A stretch of DNA of 64,000 bases from an uncultured Roseobacter sp. GTDB taxonomy: Bacteria; Pseudomonadota; Alphaproteobacteria; Rhodobacterales; Rhodobacteraceae. Positions 10,694-21,116 of the stretch are shown here, piece after piece (within the stretch, counting starts at the first letter, position 1; every line of letters begins with the position of its first letter). Made by a program: the position numbers and the translations under genes. Below the pieces are notes generated by a model. That model was not told where the DNA came from and did not search any database. It saw only the letters and a list, made by a program, of their open reading frames with translations. Where the stretch lies: the NCBI RefSeq assembly GCF_947492555.1, contig NZ_CANLNE010000001.1:1054001-1118000 (forward strand), in the 5' to 3' direction.

Positions 10694-10882
10694 TCAACAC
10701 GAAAACGCGCCTTGCCTGATCCGACAGGCGCTCCGCCAACGAAGGCATTCTGGCGCCATTTTCACGGGTTGCCCGACCCCCATCTGCACAGCGGCCGTCA
10801 GATGCGCAGCCGGTAACGTACTCAGCTCCCGAACAGCGTTCTGGGAAACGATCTCTCGAAGCCAATGCTTCATCTTATGCAC
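10694..10882 (-). CDS. possible small protein (62 aa), unknown
   Basis: ORF with AAGGAGG upstream on the minus strand; no recognised domain. Confidence 0.25.
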   Translation of the reverse strand: MHKMKHWLREIVSQNAVRELSTLPAAHLTAAVQMGVGQPVKMAPECLRWRSACRIRQGAFSC

Positions 10883-10893
10883 CTACGTCCTCC

Positions 10894-11496
10894 TTATACC
10901 CCGGAAGGCGTATCCAGTATCCGCCTCACACTCTGTTGGATGCGCGGGATCACCTCCGTTTCGAACCAGGCATTTTGTTTCAGCCACCGATTGTTTCGGG
11001 GGCTAGGGTGCGGCAGCACGAACATGTTCCCGTCTCCCCTGGAAGATTGCCGGACGGCTTCCGTCACCGATTTACCCCCGAGGTCTGGCAGGTGCCATGC
11101 AATCGCGTAGGCCCCCAGAACCAGTGTCAACTCAACCTGTTCCAGCGCTTGCAATACGGACGACCGCCAGGTCGTGGCACAGATTTTCGGCGGCGGCAGA
11201 TCGCCGCCCGATCCCGTGCCGGGAAAGCATAATCCCATCGGAAAAATTCCAACCCTGGGATCGGTGTAGAACGTGGGTTTGTCGACGGCGAGCCAACTGC
11301 GGAGGCGGTCGCCGGAGGGATCGTCAAAGGGTCGGCCTTTTGCATGTGTGATACGGCCTGGCGCCTGTCCGACAATCAGAATTCTGGCTTGCCGGTCCAA
11401 TTGGAAGATAGGGTTTGGCCCCAGCGGCAGATCCTTGCAAAGCGTGCACGCAAGCATTGCGGATTTGAGGGCCTGTAAATCCTTGGGCATCTGCAT
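10894..11496 (-). CDS. uracil-DNA glycosylase family protein
   Basis: ILIVGQAPGRITHAKGRPFDDPSGDRLRSWL ... VLPHPSPRNNRWLKQNAWFE. Confidence 0.88.
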   Translation of the reverse strand: MQMPKDLQALKSAMLACTLCKDLPLGPNPIFQLDRQARILIVGQAPGRITHAKGRPFDDPSGDRLRSWLAVDKPTFYTDPRVGIFPMGLCFPGTGSGGDLPPPKICATTWRSSVLQALEQVELTLVLGAYAIAWHLPDLGGKSVTEAVRQSSRGDGNMFVLPHPSPRNNRWLKQNAWFETEVIPRIQQSVRRILDTPSGV

Positions 11497-11746
11497 CCTT
11501 TAGACCGAAGATTGTTACCGGAAAGGCGTTTGTCGGCGCCCATTGTTGTTTTGCTCTAATAGTAATTTAGGTCAGCGAAACGTCTATGCAATCAAGTTTG
11601 GCACGGCGCATTTCGAGCACATGGTTATGCCATGACCTTCAAACCCGTCGAAAATCAAATGCTCTGTATAGTGCAAGCGCTTGTAAGCAGTGACCTGCTC
11701 CCTGCACACATCGGCTCTTTATGTGAGCTTGAGACGGCCAGAGTGA

Positions 11747-13387
11747 CTATTGAGGAATTCGCGCCAGCGCATAGAGAAGGAGAACCAGTTTGGATAGAAC
11801 CTCGCCCTCCTCCAGCATCGGATCGGGCATGGACGTGCCGGGAGCAAACTCATTTGGATTGTCGAGGAAGGCCGTCAGCGTTTCTTCGTTCCAGACCTGA
11901 TTGGCCGCACTCAATGGACCCTCGTAGCGTGCCGATATCTCGGCTGAGAAAGCGCTGCCGAATACGCTGCCAAGGGCGGGAACTGCACTGTTGGAAACCT
12001 GCCCCAGGGAGTGACATTGAGAGCAAGCATCCAGCGTCTCCAGAAAGGACGCGCGTGTCGCTGTATCCACATCCAGTTGATCCGCGAAGGTCAAAGCATA
12101 CTCAAACGCGTGATCCGCGGCACCAACCGACAGCAATTCAACAGTTTTTGCATCGGTGAAAATTGCAATCCGACCATCTTCCAACATCTGGAGATGGCGC
12201 ACGCGCTGCCCAACAGGAATTCTCTCTGCAAACAAAACGCGGTCATTTCTCACCCTGATCCGGTACAAGGCCTGATCTTTGAAAGTGCCCAGAAGAAGAT
12301 CGCCATCCCAAAGAGGATCGAACCCGTCGATCAACATGAGCGCACCAGGAGCGACGGAGGGGAGCCATGCATAAACCGGTGCCTCAAACGCTCCGGAATG
12401 CTGACCGTTTTCCATCACTGTCGGAATGGCGAGTTTGTTGTAACGCGTGCCAAGAGATGTCAGTGGCCAGCCATAGTTCTTGCCATCCTGTATGTGGTTC
12501 AGTTCGTCGCCGCCACGACGTCCATGCTCTGCAATCCAGATTTCTCCGTCACGGTCCAGTGCAATCCCCTGCGGATTGGAGTGGCCGCTGCTGATATGGC
12601 GCGCGGCGCCGGTGTCGAGATCGATTTCGATGATCTTGCCATAGTCGTAATCATCCGCCTGCGCCGCCATGGGCGGCGCATGAAGACCGTCCTTGCCATA
12701 GTCGCCGCTGGCCAACAGGATCTTGCCGTCGTCCCTCTGCACAAGGCGACCCCCAGCCATCTGGCCGTGGATCGGGCTTCCGAACTCCGAAATCGGGAGG
12801 CATGGGGCAGTTTCATATTTCACCACCCAGTCACCAGTGATCGGACCGGGCCGGTCCTCCGCAGGGGCCACCGCAATCGCATTGGTGGCGCATGCATTCG
12901 TATCGTTCCAGAGAGAATAGGATAAGATAAGCTCGCCGCGCTCCCTGGAATAGAGAACATCGTTGTAGCGAAACCAATACTCCCTGGGATCACGGTCACT
13001 TGTCTCTTTGACATAAGCGGCATAGGCATCGACCCCGTTTTCAGGGGCAGAAATTGCAAGCTTTATCGCCTCGCCATTTTCGACGGCGATGAATTCACCT
13101 GTCGCCGTGACGACAACCGGAACGCCGCTCCACGAGGTCATCCCTCCTCCAGATCCAATGGCCTCTGACGGAATCGGGATAATCTCGCGATCAATCGGCA
13201 TGAAGATCGTCTCAATCTGCGTTGCGTCGGTGACGTTTTGATCGTCTCCTATCGCCGGGACATCGATGCGATCCCAAAATCTGGCAGCCGTTATGCCGAT
13301 CACGCTGACGGTCGCGGCAACACCAATGAAGATCAGGGCGTTGCTTCGCAAGCCGCGCCTGCTTTTGAAAAAGCCTAAAATATTCAT
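11747..13387 (-). CDS. PQQ-dependent sugar dehydrogenase-like beta-propeller with C-terminal c-type cytochrome domain
   Basis: SSGHSNPQGIALDRDGEIWIAEHGRRGGDELNHIQDGKNYGWP plus C-terminal CSQCHS heme motif and downstream GTSMPDP. Confidence 0.85.
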   Translation of the reverse strand: MNILGFFKSRRGLRSNALIFIGVAATVSVIGITAARFWDRIDVPAIGDDQNVTDATQIETIFMPIDREIIPIPSEAIGSGGGMTSWSGVPVVVTATGEFIAVENGEAIKLAISAPENGVDAYAAYVKETSDRDPREYWFRYNDVLYSRERGELILSYSLWNDTNACATNAIAVAPAEDRPGPITGDWVVKYETAPCLPISEFGSPIHGQMAGGRLVQRDDGKILLASGDYGKDGLHAPPMAAQADDYDYGKIIEIDLDTGAARHISSGHSNPQGIALDRDGEIWIAEHGRRGGDELNHIQDGKNYGWPLTSLGTRYNKLAIPTVMENGQHSGAFEAPVYAWLPSVAPGALMLIDGFDPLWDGDLLLGTFKDQALYRIRVRNDRVLFAERIPVGQRVRHLQMLEDGRIAIFTDAKTVELLSVGAADHAFEYALTFADQLDVDTATRASFLETLDACSQCHSLGQVSNSAVPALGSVFGSAFSAEISARYEGPLSAANQVWNEETLTAFLDNPNEFAPGTSMPDPMLEEGEVLSKLVLLLYALARIPQ

Positions 13388-13693
13388 TTTACAACTGCTC
13401 CAATGGACCGTCGGCATTTTTTTAATGCCCTTAAATCATTGATGAAGCCTAAAACACTAAACGTCAGCTAAAAACTCTTCTTCTTTGAAACGAAAACACC
13501 AGAAACCAGGAGGCGATGATCCAGTCCTAATCGGTTTATCCCTTTGAAACCGGCAGTGTTTCAGCACCGCTGACGGCACGATATTGGGTTGTGATCTCTA
13601 TAAGCCGCAAAGCCGAATGGTTCTGCAGATGTTCAAAGTGTTTGTGAAGGTCGGTGCATGCATCGTGGTCGCGGAACACTGCGGCCATTGCAG

Positions 13694-13828
13694 TTAGAAG
13701 TTCTTGAGAGGCATGATGCCACGCCCAACCGATATGGCCTTGGTCCAATTCGGATTTTCGCAAATAGTCAACGGCCATCCGCAGCATATCAGAGCCATCA
13801 AGACCGCAATGTGGAGCTTTTGTTTCAT
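13694..13828 (-). CDS. possible signal-peptide-like short ORF (44 aa)
   Basis: Strong SD AGGAGGTAGCG-ATG; MKQKLHIAVLMALICCGWPL...; overlaps ORF 13536..14024 in another frame. Confidence 0.25.
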   Translation of the reverse strand: MKQKLHIAVLMALICCGWPLTICENPNWTKAISVGRGIMPLKNF

Positions 13829-13911
13829 TCGCTACCTCCTGTGCAGCAACAAGAACCGCAGGGGGCCGGGCGGACAAACGATCCGGCACCCCAAAAGGTA
13901 TTTCTGAACGT

Positions 13912-14706
13912 CTAGAAGCGGAAAATGATCCCTGTCGATATCTCTGTTTGACTGTCATCAAATGAGATCGGGCTGTCTTGAGCATCCCCGAGAAGGCGCG
14001 CATGCTCGACCCCGAGGAAAACACCGGTGCGAACGGTCAGATCATACGACGCGCGAAGCTCGACCCCGACACGCTCAAAGCCTGACCCCGCCTCAAAGCG
14101 AGAAAACGACGAGGTTGCAGCGTTTGCCGCAGATACACCGTAAAACGCGTCTGTGTAAGAACCATCCGCCCATGTGACGAAGGGTTTGGCAGACAGATAG
14201 ACCCGCTTTCCAACCGGCATGCCAAATTCAGCAGCCGCCGTGGCACGGGTTCCCTCGTGCCCGTCGCTGCTCAGCCCGTGACTGACCTCGAATTCCAGAT
14301 CGGCAATGCCCGCATCATACTCGGCAAAGGCGGTCAGCAGGGCACCCGCCTCAACATCCTTGAGCCCTGCCAGACGTGCGTCATCTGCTACCAGCCGCTC
14401 GTTGAAGTCATACCCGATCGCGATGCCGACGGAGAGATCATTCGGACCATGGTTCCGCAGTGCGTAAACACCCAAACCCCGTTGGTTGAGGAAGTACCGG
14501 TCGCGCCAGGTCAAATCGAAGATCGGAAAAACGCCGGCTGAGGTCTCATCTGATCCATTGAATTCCGGTCCGGAACTGATGCCGAGCCCGATTGCGCCTG
14601 TCAGGTCACGCCCCGTCTCCTGGGCGCCTGCGATCTGTGCATTGAGGAGTGTCAGTGAAAACACGGTAAGGGGAACCAGTGTTAAGGTCTCGCGATATCT
14701 CGACAT
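13912..14706 (-). CDS. MipA/OmpV family outer-membrane protein
   Basis: Signal peptide, IGLGISSGPEFNGSDETSAGVFPIFDLTWRDRYFLNQRGLGVY..., C-terminal IIFRF. Confidence 0.87.
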   Translation of the reverse strand: MSRYRETLTLVPLTVFSLTLLNAQIAGAQETGRDLTGAIGLGISSGPEFNGSDETSAGVFPIFDLTWRDRYFLNQRGLGVYALRNHGPNDLSVGIAIGYDFNERLVADDARLAGLKDVEAGALLTAFAEYDAGIADLEFEVSHGLSSDGHEGTRATAAAEFGMPVGKRVYLSAKPFVTWADGSYTDAFYGVSAANAATSSFSRFEAGSGFERVGVELRASYDLTVRTGVFLGVEHARLLGDAQDSPISFDDSQTEISTGIIFRF

Positions 14707-14949
14707 GGGAAGTCCTTTGATCATTGCCTGTTTTGCCGCACAATCCTGTTGAGCGCGGCACGCCGCAGACAGGTACCGATGTGGTCAGGTTCGAAAACGA
14801 AAGGTTCATCAACACGTCTCTGGAATTCGCGAATTGCACAGGTCTGTTCGCCAGTGGTCAAATATCGACCGTTGGCGAATTTTTCATTCGCGAGACAGGA
14901 TCGCACATGTAAAAGCACCACTGATTGAGTCGTGCTGGAGGAGAAAATT

Positions 14950-15801
14950 TTGACGGATACTGCGACCGAGAGGTCCAGCACAGGAAACGACCGCTTTCAA
15001 TCCGTCCTGCTCTCAGTCTTTGGGTTGCGTGACATCTCGTGGCGCCAGCTGGTCTGGTACTGTCTGGTGTTTTCAGTTGTCGGTGGCGTCATCATCACCA
15101 GTTTTGAGCCATTGGTCACCGCCCCCCTCCCTGTGTGGGTCGCGATCCTGCATTGGTTTTTTCACCTTTTTGTTGCCGCTAGCGCACTGATACTCACAAC
15201 GGTTTTGGGTGTCATTGCGGGGCTGCGCATGCCGTGGCCGTTGGTTGCAGCCGTTATCTTGCTGCCTTTTCTCCTGGCGCCCTTCTCGATGGTCGCTGAT
15301 ATCATTCTCGATGTTCCAACACTGAATGACGATGCCTCGCTCAACATCACACAGCTCTACATTTTGGAGCTGGGTGACATTGCAATCCCTTCCCTCGGTC
15401 TCTCGGCACTCATGGCTGTGCTCGCCTACCGGGCAGCTGACATTGTCCAAAAACACCAAGCAGATCGCCTCCTTAGACAAGCCCCTGAACCGACTTTGCG
15501 CAGTGTGATTCCCGCAGCGCCGCACAATTTGGGCGATGATCTCATTCGCGTGGAGGCGCAAGATCATTATGTCCGCCTGATCACCTCCGATGGCACTGCC
15601 ACGCTGAAGCTTGCATTTTCGGATTGCGTGGCAGCCCTCGCCAGATTTCAGGGAGGGCAGTGCCACAGATCACATTGGGTGAGGTTTAAACATGTGAAAA
15701 CCATCAAACGCTCCGGAAGCGCGTACGTGTGTACCCTTAAGGATGACACGCAAATTCCTGTCAGTCGGCGACGCTACAGTGAACTGAAGCGAAGAGCCTA
15801 A
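14950..15801 (+). CDS. membrane-anchored LytTR-domain transcriptional regulator
   Basis: Several TM helices, then DDLIRVEAQDHYVRLITSDGTATLKLAFSDCVAAL...HRSHWVRFKHVKTIKR...IPVSRRRYSELKR; TTG start after GGAGGAG proposed, GTG at 14932 possible. Confidence 0.85.
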   Translation: MTDTATERSSTGNDRFQSVLLSVFGLRDISWRQLVWYCLVFSVVGGVIITSFEPLVTAPLPVWVAILHWFFHLFVAASALILTTVLGVIAGLRMPWPLVAAVILLPFLLAPFSMVADIILDVPTLNDDASLNITQLYILELGDIAIPSLGLSALMAVLAYRAADIVQKHQADRLLRQAPEPTLRSVIPAAPHNLGDDLIRVEAQDHYVRLITSDGTATLKLAFSDCVAALARFQGGQCHRSHWVRFKHVKTIKRSGSAYVCTLKDDTQIPVSRRRYSELKRRA

Positions 15802-15858
15802 GCCTCGCCAGGCCATTCAGTTTCGTCCTTCAGGCGCCAGGCAGCACCAGCGCACCGC

Positions 15859-18800
15859 TCAACTGGCGCGTTCCGGTACCTCGGTTTCGGTTTGCGTCAC
15901 GCGAAAGAAGATTGCGTAGAGCGTTGGCACCACGATCAGGGTCAAGATCGTTGCAAAGCTGAGCCCACAGATGATCACCACCGCGAGCGATTTGAAGAAT
16001 GGATCCCAGAGCAGAGGCACAACCCCCAACACGGTCGTAAGAACCCCAAGCGACACCGGGCGCACCCGGCTGACGGCCGCATCGACAACGGCGGACATTC
16101 GGGCCTTGCCACTGGCAATCTGCGTATCCGTTTCATCTATCAGCACGATGGCGTTCTTGATCAGCATACCGGTAAGCGAGAGCACTCCGAGAATAGCCAT
16201 GAATTCCAGCGGGGTTTGGGAGCCTGCCAGGCCGTAGATCACGCCGATCAGAGCCAATGGCACGGCCAGCCAGATGATAATCGTTTGCCGCCAAGCGTTG
16301 AAGAGGAACAGCACGACGAGGAACATCGCCCCGAACCCAAGAGGCATCGTCGAGGCCAGCCCTTCGTTGGCCTCCTGACTGTTGCCGTACTCGCCTCTCC
16401 ATTCCAGCGTGTAACCGGGTGGCAGGTTGATGGCCTCGACCGGGCCGCGCACCGCATCGAATAGCTCACCTGAAAGAACACCTGGTGCGTTGTCAGCCTG
16501 AGCCATGATCGCCAGCTTGCGATCAATTCTTCTGAGGTTTCCTGCCTCGAAGACGATGTCGAACCGGTCCACCACCTGGCTTATTGGGACGTAACCACCG
16601 ATTACCTCGCTGAAGACCTGAATGTCTCGCAGTGCACCGATATCGTTTCGGGCCTCTTTCATCGGTCGCATGATCACGTTGCGAAGCTCATCGCCTTCGC
16701 GGTAAAGGCCCAATGTCGCGCCGGTCAGATGGTTGTAGAGTGCATTGGAAATCTCGCCCTGGGTCAACCCGAGCCTTCGCGCATTCTCGGTGTCGACAAT
16801 GGGCTGAACCACCTGCACCTGCTCGCGCCAATCATCCTTGACCGCAACACCACCCGCCTTGGCCATGATTGCTTTGGCCTCGCCTGCAAGCCCCCTGAGC
16901 ACCACCGGATCTGGTCCTGTAAACCGCGCCTCAACCTTCGAACCGCCTCCCGGACCCAGAACGAACTTCCAGACCTTGGCGTTCGAGGCCGGGTAAGTCT
17001 CGTCAATATGGGTCTGCAGTTGGACCCGCAGATCGTCGATGACCGGGTACCCTTCGACATCGACCAGAATCTGCCCATAGGCCGCGTTCTGGTTCTCACC
17101 TTCATAGATCAGCATGAACCGCAGATGCCCGGCTCCAACGATGCTGTTGGTGCCGGTCACCCCGTCAAGGCGGCGCGCAAACTCGGCGATCTCCAAAACA
17201 TCTGCTTGTGTCTCGGTGATGTCAGTACCCTGTGGCAGAAAGTAATTGATCACAAACTGGTCGCGGGTCGAGGAGGGAAAGAACCCCGGCGGCACAAATT
17301 TGAAAAGTGCGATTGCGGACAGAAAGAGAAGAACCACGCCACCCACCGTGAACCAGCGCACCCGGATCGCCAGCGCCAGGAGTTTGCGATAGGCGATAAG
17401 GATTCCGTTCTCCTGAGTGTCCTCTTTAGTCGCGCCTTTCTTTAGCAACAGCGCACAATAGTAAGGCGTAAGCCAGATCGCCACCAACCAGGAAAAGAGC
17501 AGCGCAATCGCGATTGTCCAGAACAGGCTGCCTGCGTATTCACCGGTATTATCCGGCGAGAACCCGACCGGCGAAAACGCCAGAATGCCCACGATTGTGC
17601 CGCCCAACAGGGGCCAGATCGTCTGCCGTACCACAGCGCGCGACGCCTCGGCGGCGTCTTCGCCACGCTGCACCCGCACGAGAGTCCCCTCGACAACCAC
17701 GATGGCATTGTCGACCAGCATCCCCAGGGCAATGATCAGCGCCCCCAGCGAAATACGCTGCATATCGAGCCCGTAGAGATACATGCCAAAAAGCGTGCCG
17801 GCGACCGTCACCAACAGGATGCCTCCCATCAGGATGCCCGAGCGCAGCCCCATGAAGACGAGCAGTGTGCCAACAACGATGGCCAAAGCCAGCAGCACGT
17901 TCACAACAAAATCACTGACCGAAGCCTGCACGCTCACGCCCTGGTCCGAGATCGGTTCGACATTGATGCCAATGGGGCGCTCGGCCTCCAGCGCATCAAT
18001 GCGTTCCTGAACCGCAGCCCCCATATTGACCACGTTCCCACCGAGCGTATTGGACACCCCAATCCCAATGGCTTGCTGGCCGTTACGATAGAGCAGGGTT
18101 GTCGCCGGATCCGTCAGCCCGCGACGGATCTCTGCGATATCGCCAAGACGGAAGGAAACGCCCGTTTGCGGATTGGAGATCAGCAGATCACCAATGGCAT
18201 TGATCGAGTCGAACGCCGCTTCGGGCCGCACGGCCAAACGGGCGGATCCTGCAACGATTGTCCCCGCGGGCGTGACAAGGTTCTGGCCCTCCAGAATTTG
18301 CTGGACTTGTTGTGGTGCCAGGCCCAGTTCCGTCAGGCGCGCGGGGGTGTATTCGACGTAGATTACCTCGTCGCGAACCCCGTTGAGCACGACTTTGGAG
18401 ACCCCATCGACGGTCACCAGTTCGCGTTGCAGGTCCTTGGCGTATTCATAGAGCTCGGTGATCTCGAACCCGTCGCCTGTAATCGCATAATAGAGCGCAT
18501 AAACATCGCCAAAGTCGTCATAGACTTGGCTATCCAGTGCGTTGGGCGGCAGCAGTGACTGCGCATCCAGTATCTTGGCGCGCATCTGTTGAAAACGCTG
18601 GTAGAGCTCCGGATAGTCAGGTGTCGACGCGATGGTAAACTCAACCGTGACCGTACTGACACCGGGGGAAGACACGGAGCGAACCTCGTCAATTCCCTGA
18701 AGTTGTTGCAAGGCGTTCTCGACCACCTCGGTCACTTCCTCGGCCACTTCTTCGGCGGAGGCACCCGGATAGGGCGTTATGATCTGAGCTTGCCGGATGA

Positions 18801-18921
18801 CGAATTCCGGATCTTCGAACCGCGGCAGAGCAGTGTAGGCAAAATATCCCGCCAGCAAGATTAGAACGGTGGACACAGCCGAGATGAGACGCTTCTCAAG
18901 CGCGAAACGGGCAAGATCCAT
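15859..18921 (-). CDS. RND efflux transporter permease subunit
   Basis: 1020 aa; FEDPEFVIRQAQIITPYPGASAEEVAEEVTEVVENALQQL; GMLIKNAIVLIDE; GMLVDNAIVVVEG. Confidence 0.95.
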   Translation of the reverse strand: MDLARFALEKRLISAVSTVLILLAGYFAYTALPRFEDPEFVIRQAQIITPYPGASAEEVAEEVTEVVENALQQLQGIDEVRSVSSPGVSTVTVEFTIASTPDYPELYQRFQQMRAKILDAQSLLPPNALDSQVYDDFGDVYALYYAITGDGFEITELYEYAKDLQRELVTVDGVSKVVLNGVRDEVIYVEYTPARLTELGLAPQQVQQILEGQNLVTPAGTIVAGSARLAVRPEAAFDSINAIGDLLISNPQTGVSFRLGDIAEIRRGLTDPATTLLYRNGQQAIGIGVSNTLGGNVVNMGAAVQERIDALEAERPIGINVEPISDQGVSVQASVSDFVVNVLLALAIVVGTLLVFMGLRSGILMGGILLVTVAGTLFGMYLYGLDMQRISLGALIIALGMLVDNAIVVVEGTLVRVQRGEDAAEASRAVVRQTIWPLLGGTIVGILAFSPVGFSPDNTGEYAGSLFWTIAIALLFSWLVAIWLTPYYCALLLKKGATKEDTQENGILIAYRKLLALAIRVRWFTVGGVVLLFLSAIALFKFVPPGFFPSSTRDQFVINYFLPQGTDITETQADVLEIAEFARRLDGVTGTNSIVGAGHLRFMLIYEGENQNAAYGQILVDVEGYPVIDDLRVQLQTHIDETYPASNAKVWKFVLGPGGGSKVEARFTGPDPVVLRGLAGEAKAIMAKAGGVAVKDDWREQVQVVQPIVDTENARRLGLTQGEISNALYNHLTGATLGLYREGDELRNVIMRPMKEARNDIGALRDIQVFSEVIGGYVPISQVVDRFDIVFEAGNLRRIDRKLAIMAQADNAPGVLSGELFDAVRGPVEAINLPPGYTLEWRGEYGNSQEANEGLASTMPLGFGAMFLVVLFLFNAWRQTIIIWLAVPLALIGVIYGLAGSQTPLEFMAILGVLSLTGMLIKNAIVLIDETDTQIASGKARMSAVVDAAVSRVRPVSLGVLTTVLGVVPLLWDPFFKSLAVVIICGLSFATILTLIVVPTLYAIFFRVTQTETEVPERAS

Positions 18922-18925
18922 CGTC

Positions 18926-20173
18926 TCAGTTCCCGACGCGCGTGATCGGACGGATCGTCATGCCGTCGAGGATCTGACTGATCCCCGCGGCAACAATGGT
19001 GTCACCCGATGAAAGCCCTTCGGTGATGGCCACCTCGCCACCGGTTGCTTCGCCAAGCGTGACCGGTTGTGCTGCAACCATGTTGTCGTCGCCGACCAAC
19101 CAAACCAATGGGGCGCCGTCAGGGCCTGCGGCAATGGCGGACAGCGGTGCACGGACCTCAGCTGCGGCGCCGGGTGTTGAAGAAATGACGCGCGCAATCA
19201 TGCCCGGCAAGATCACGGCATCTTCGGGCACCTCAACCGCAACTCGACCGCGATAGGTCTGCGTGGCGGCATCCGCCTGGACAGAAAACTCGACCAACTC
19301 GGTGGGAAACTCCTGATCGGGTAGCGCGTCAAAAAAAGCTGTGTTGCTGATCTGGTCGGTACCGTTAAGGGTCAGTGCTGTTACATCAGGGGCAGGAATA
19401 TCAAATGCGAGATGCACGACATTGAGACCCTGCAACAACACGATGCTCTGACCTGCCTGCACATTGGTGAAGTTATCGATGTCACGCCGCGCGATAATAC
19501 CGTCGAAGGGGGCCATCAACGTGGCATCCGCAAGATCGTCACGCGCGGCCTGCAACTGTGCCTCGACCCCACGCAATGCGGCTTCGGCAGCTGAAATGTC
19601 CTCTGCGCGGCCTCCGACCTGGCCGATGCGGAGTTGCTCACGTTGGGCCCGCAGGTTGGCCTCGGCCACGCGAAAGTCTGCACGGGCCGTTTCTGATTGC
19701 GCTTCTGCTGATACGCCGCGCTCCACCAGTTCTTCTACACGGGTCAGGTTGTCACGTGCCTGTTCGACCTGGGCTTCGGCGGAGGCGACCGCCGCTTCCA
19801 AAGCCGCAACCTCTTCTGGCCGGGCACCGCTGCGCAAAGCGCTCAGCTGGGCTATCGCCTCATCCCTTCTGCTTTCGAGTTGCGCAATCTGGCTTTCGAA
19901 ATCACGCGGGTCGATCCGCGCAATGACATCCCCTTGAAGCACTTGCGATGCCGCGCGGACCGGTAACTCGATCACGGGGCCGGACACCTTGAAGGATAAC
20001 TCGACCTCCCGTGATGGCAACACAACTGCCGGATAAGAGCGCTGGATAATACTGTCCGTTGCCACCACCGTGGTGACTTTAGCGGGTCGAACCGGGCTAT
20101 CTTGCGCGCTGACATCTATGACATGCAGGCAACCGGCGGCGACCAGAGATAGGAAAAATATCTTGCACTGCAT
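18926..20173 (-). CDS. RND efflux periplasmic adaptor (membrane fusion) subunit
   Basis: Coiled-coil hairpin, GDVIARIDPRDFESQIAQLESRRDEA, APFDGIIARRDIDNFTNVQAGQ; upstream of the permease. Confidence 0.93.
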   Translation of the reverse strand: MQCKIFFLSLVAAGCLHVIDVSAQDSPVRPAKVTTVVATDSIIQRSYPAVVLPSREVELSFKVSGPVIELPVRAASQVLQGDVIARIDPRDFESQIAQLESRRDEAIAQLSALRSGARPEEVAALEAAVASAEAQVEQARDNLTRVEELVERGVSAEAQSETARADFRVAEANLRAQREQLRIGQVGGRAEDISAAEAALRGVEAQLQAARDDLADATLMAPFDGIIARRDIDNFTNVQAGQSIVLLQGLNVVHLAFDIPAPDVTALTLNGTDQISNTAFFDALPDQEFPTELVEFSVQADAATQTYRGRVAVEVPEDAVILPGMIARVISSTPGAAAEVRAPLSAIAAGPDGAPLVWLVGDDNMVAAQPVTLGEATGGEVAITEGLSSGDTIVAAGISQILDGMTIRPITRVGN

Positions 20174-20439
20174 CTGTTGGGCTCCGTCTGATATTCTTTG
20201 TATTTTATGGCAGAAGGCTTAGATCAAAAAACAATTACTATCAATATCTTAAGCCAAGTGCCGCCAATCCCCGCTCATCCAGCATCCAAAGTGTAGCATA
20301 GATACGGCGTCTGGCAGTCGGGATTGCGGGTTGGGAACCACGCTCGAAATGGCACGCGACCGGAACACCGCGTGCGAGATACATTTCCTCACCCCAACCT
20401 GTTTGACTGTCTTTCTTGCCGCACGATCCTGACCGGCAT

Positions 20440-21066
20440 TTATTTCGTGGAACTGACACTTGCCATTCGGAACCCGGCATAAAGCAATGCGCAGCCCGCG
20501 GTCTTATTGACGAGGCTGACGATCCACTCCTTCAAACCGCCACGTGCCAGCCGATCTCCAAGGAATGCATAGGTACTGTAGGAAATCAGGTCCATCGTTA
20601 AAGTAGTGATGCCCATGACCAAAAGTTGGGGCAGGACAGGAAGAGAAGTATTAAGAAACTGGGGTAGAATGGCAGCAAAATAGAGCAATGCCTTGGGATT
20701 GGCGAATTCGATAACAAACCCTTGTGTGAACAGCCTGATTAGTCCCGAGCGTTTTTGATCGGGATTCACCTTGACGGCTCCGGAAGGGCTCAACAATGCC
20801 ATCAGTCCGAGCCAAACTAGGTAAGCAACACCCACCCATTTGATCACTGAGAATACAAGATTGGATGCGATGATGAGTGCGGCGATCCCGGTGGCAGACA
20901 GCACAAAATAAATAACATTGGCCGCTGCGATCCCAGTGACCCCGGCAAAAGCGCGTCGTCCCCCATTGGCTGCACCCTGGGAGGCAACCGCGATAGCCGC
21001 TGCCCCGGGCGAGAATACCACCACAGCTGTCGTCAGAAGAAAAATGAGATAGGCTTCAATTGGCAT
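20440..21066 (-). CDS. LysE family translocator (amino-acid exporter)
   Basis: FSPGAAAIAVASQGAANGGRRAFAGVTGIAAAN...QGFVIEFANPKALLYFAAILPQF. Confidence 0.92.
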   Translation of the reverse strand: MPIEAYLIFLLTTAVVVFSPGAAAIAVASQGAANGGRRAFAGVTGIAAANVIYFVLSATGIAALIIASNLVFSVIKWVGVAYLVWLGLMALLSPSGAVKVNPDQKRSGLIRLFTQGFVIEFANPKALLYFAAILPQFLNTSLPVLPQLLVMGITTLTMDLISYSTYAFLGDRLARGGLKEWIVSLVNKTAGCALLYAGFRMASVSSTK

Positions 21067-21116
21067 ACTAAAGCTCTCCGTCTTTAGGTAGTTCTGTCAT
21101 GGGGTATTGTCCGCCC

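Noticed and set aside
13413-13429. GGCATT-TTTTT-AATGCC inverted repeat upstream of the dehydrogenase-cytochrome gene
   Set aside because: Short, isolated palindrome with no second copy; not enough to call an operator or terminator.
20241-20480. 79-aa minus-strand ORF between LysE and RND adaptor genes
   Set aside because: Overlaps the end of lysE, unknown composition, no ribosome-binding site noted.
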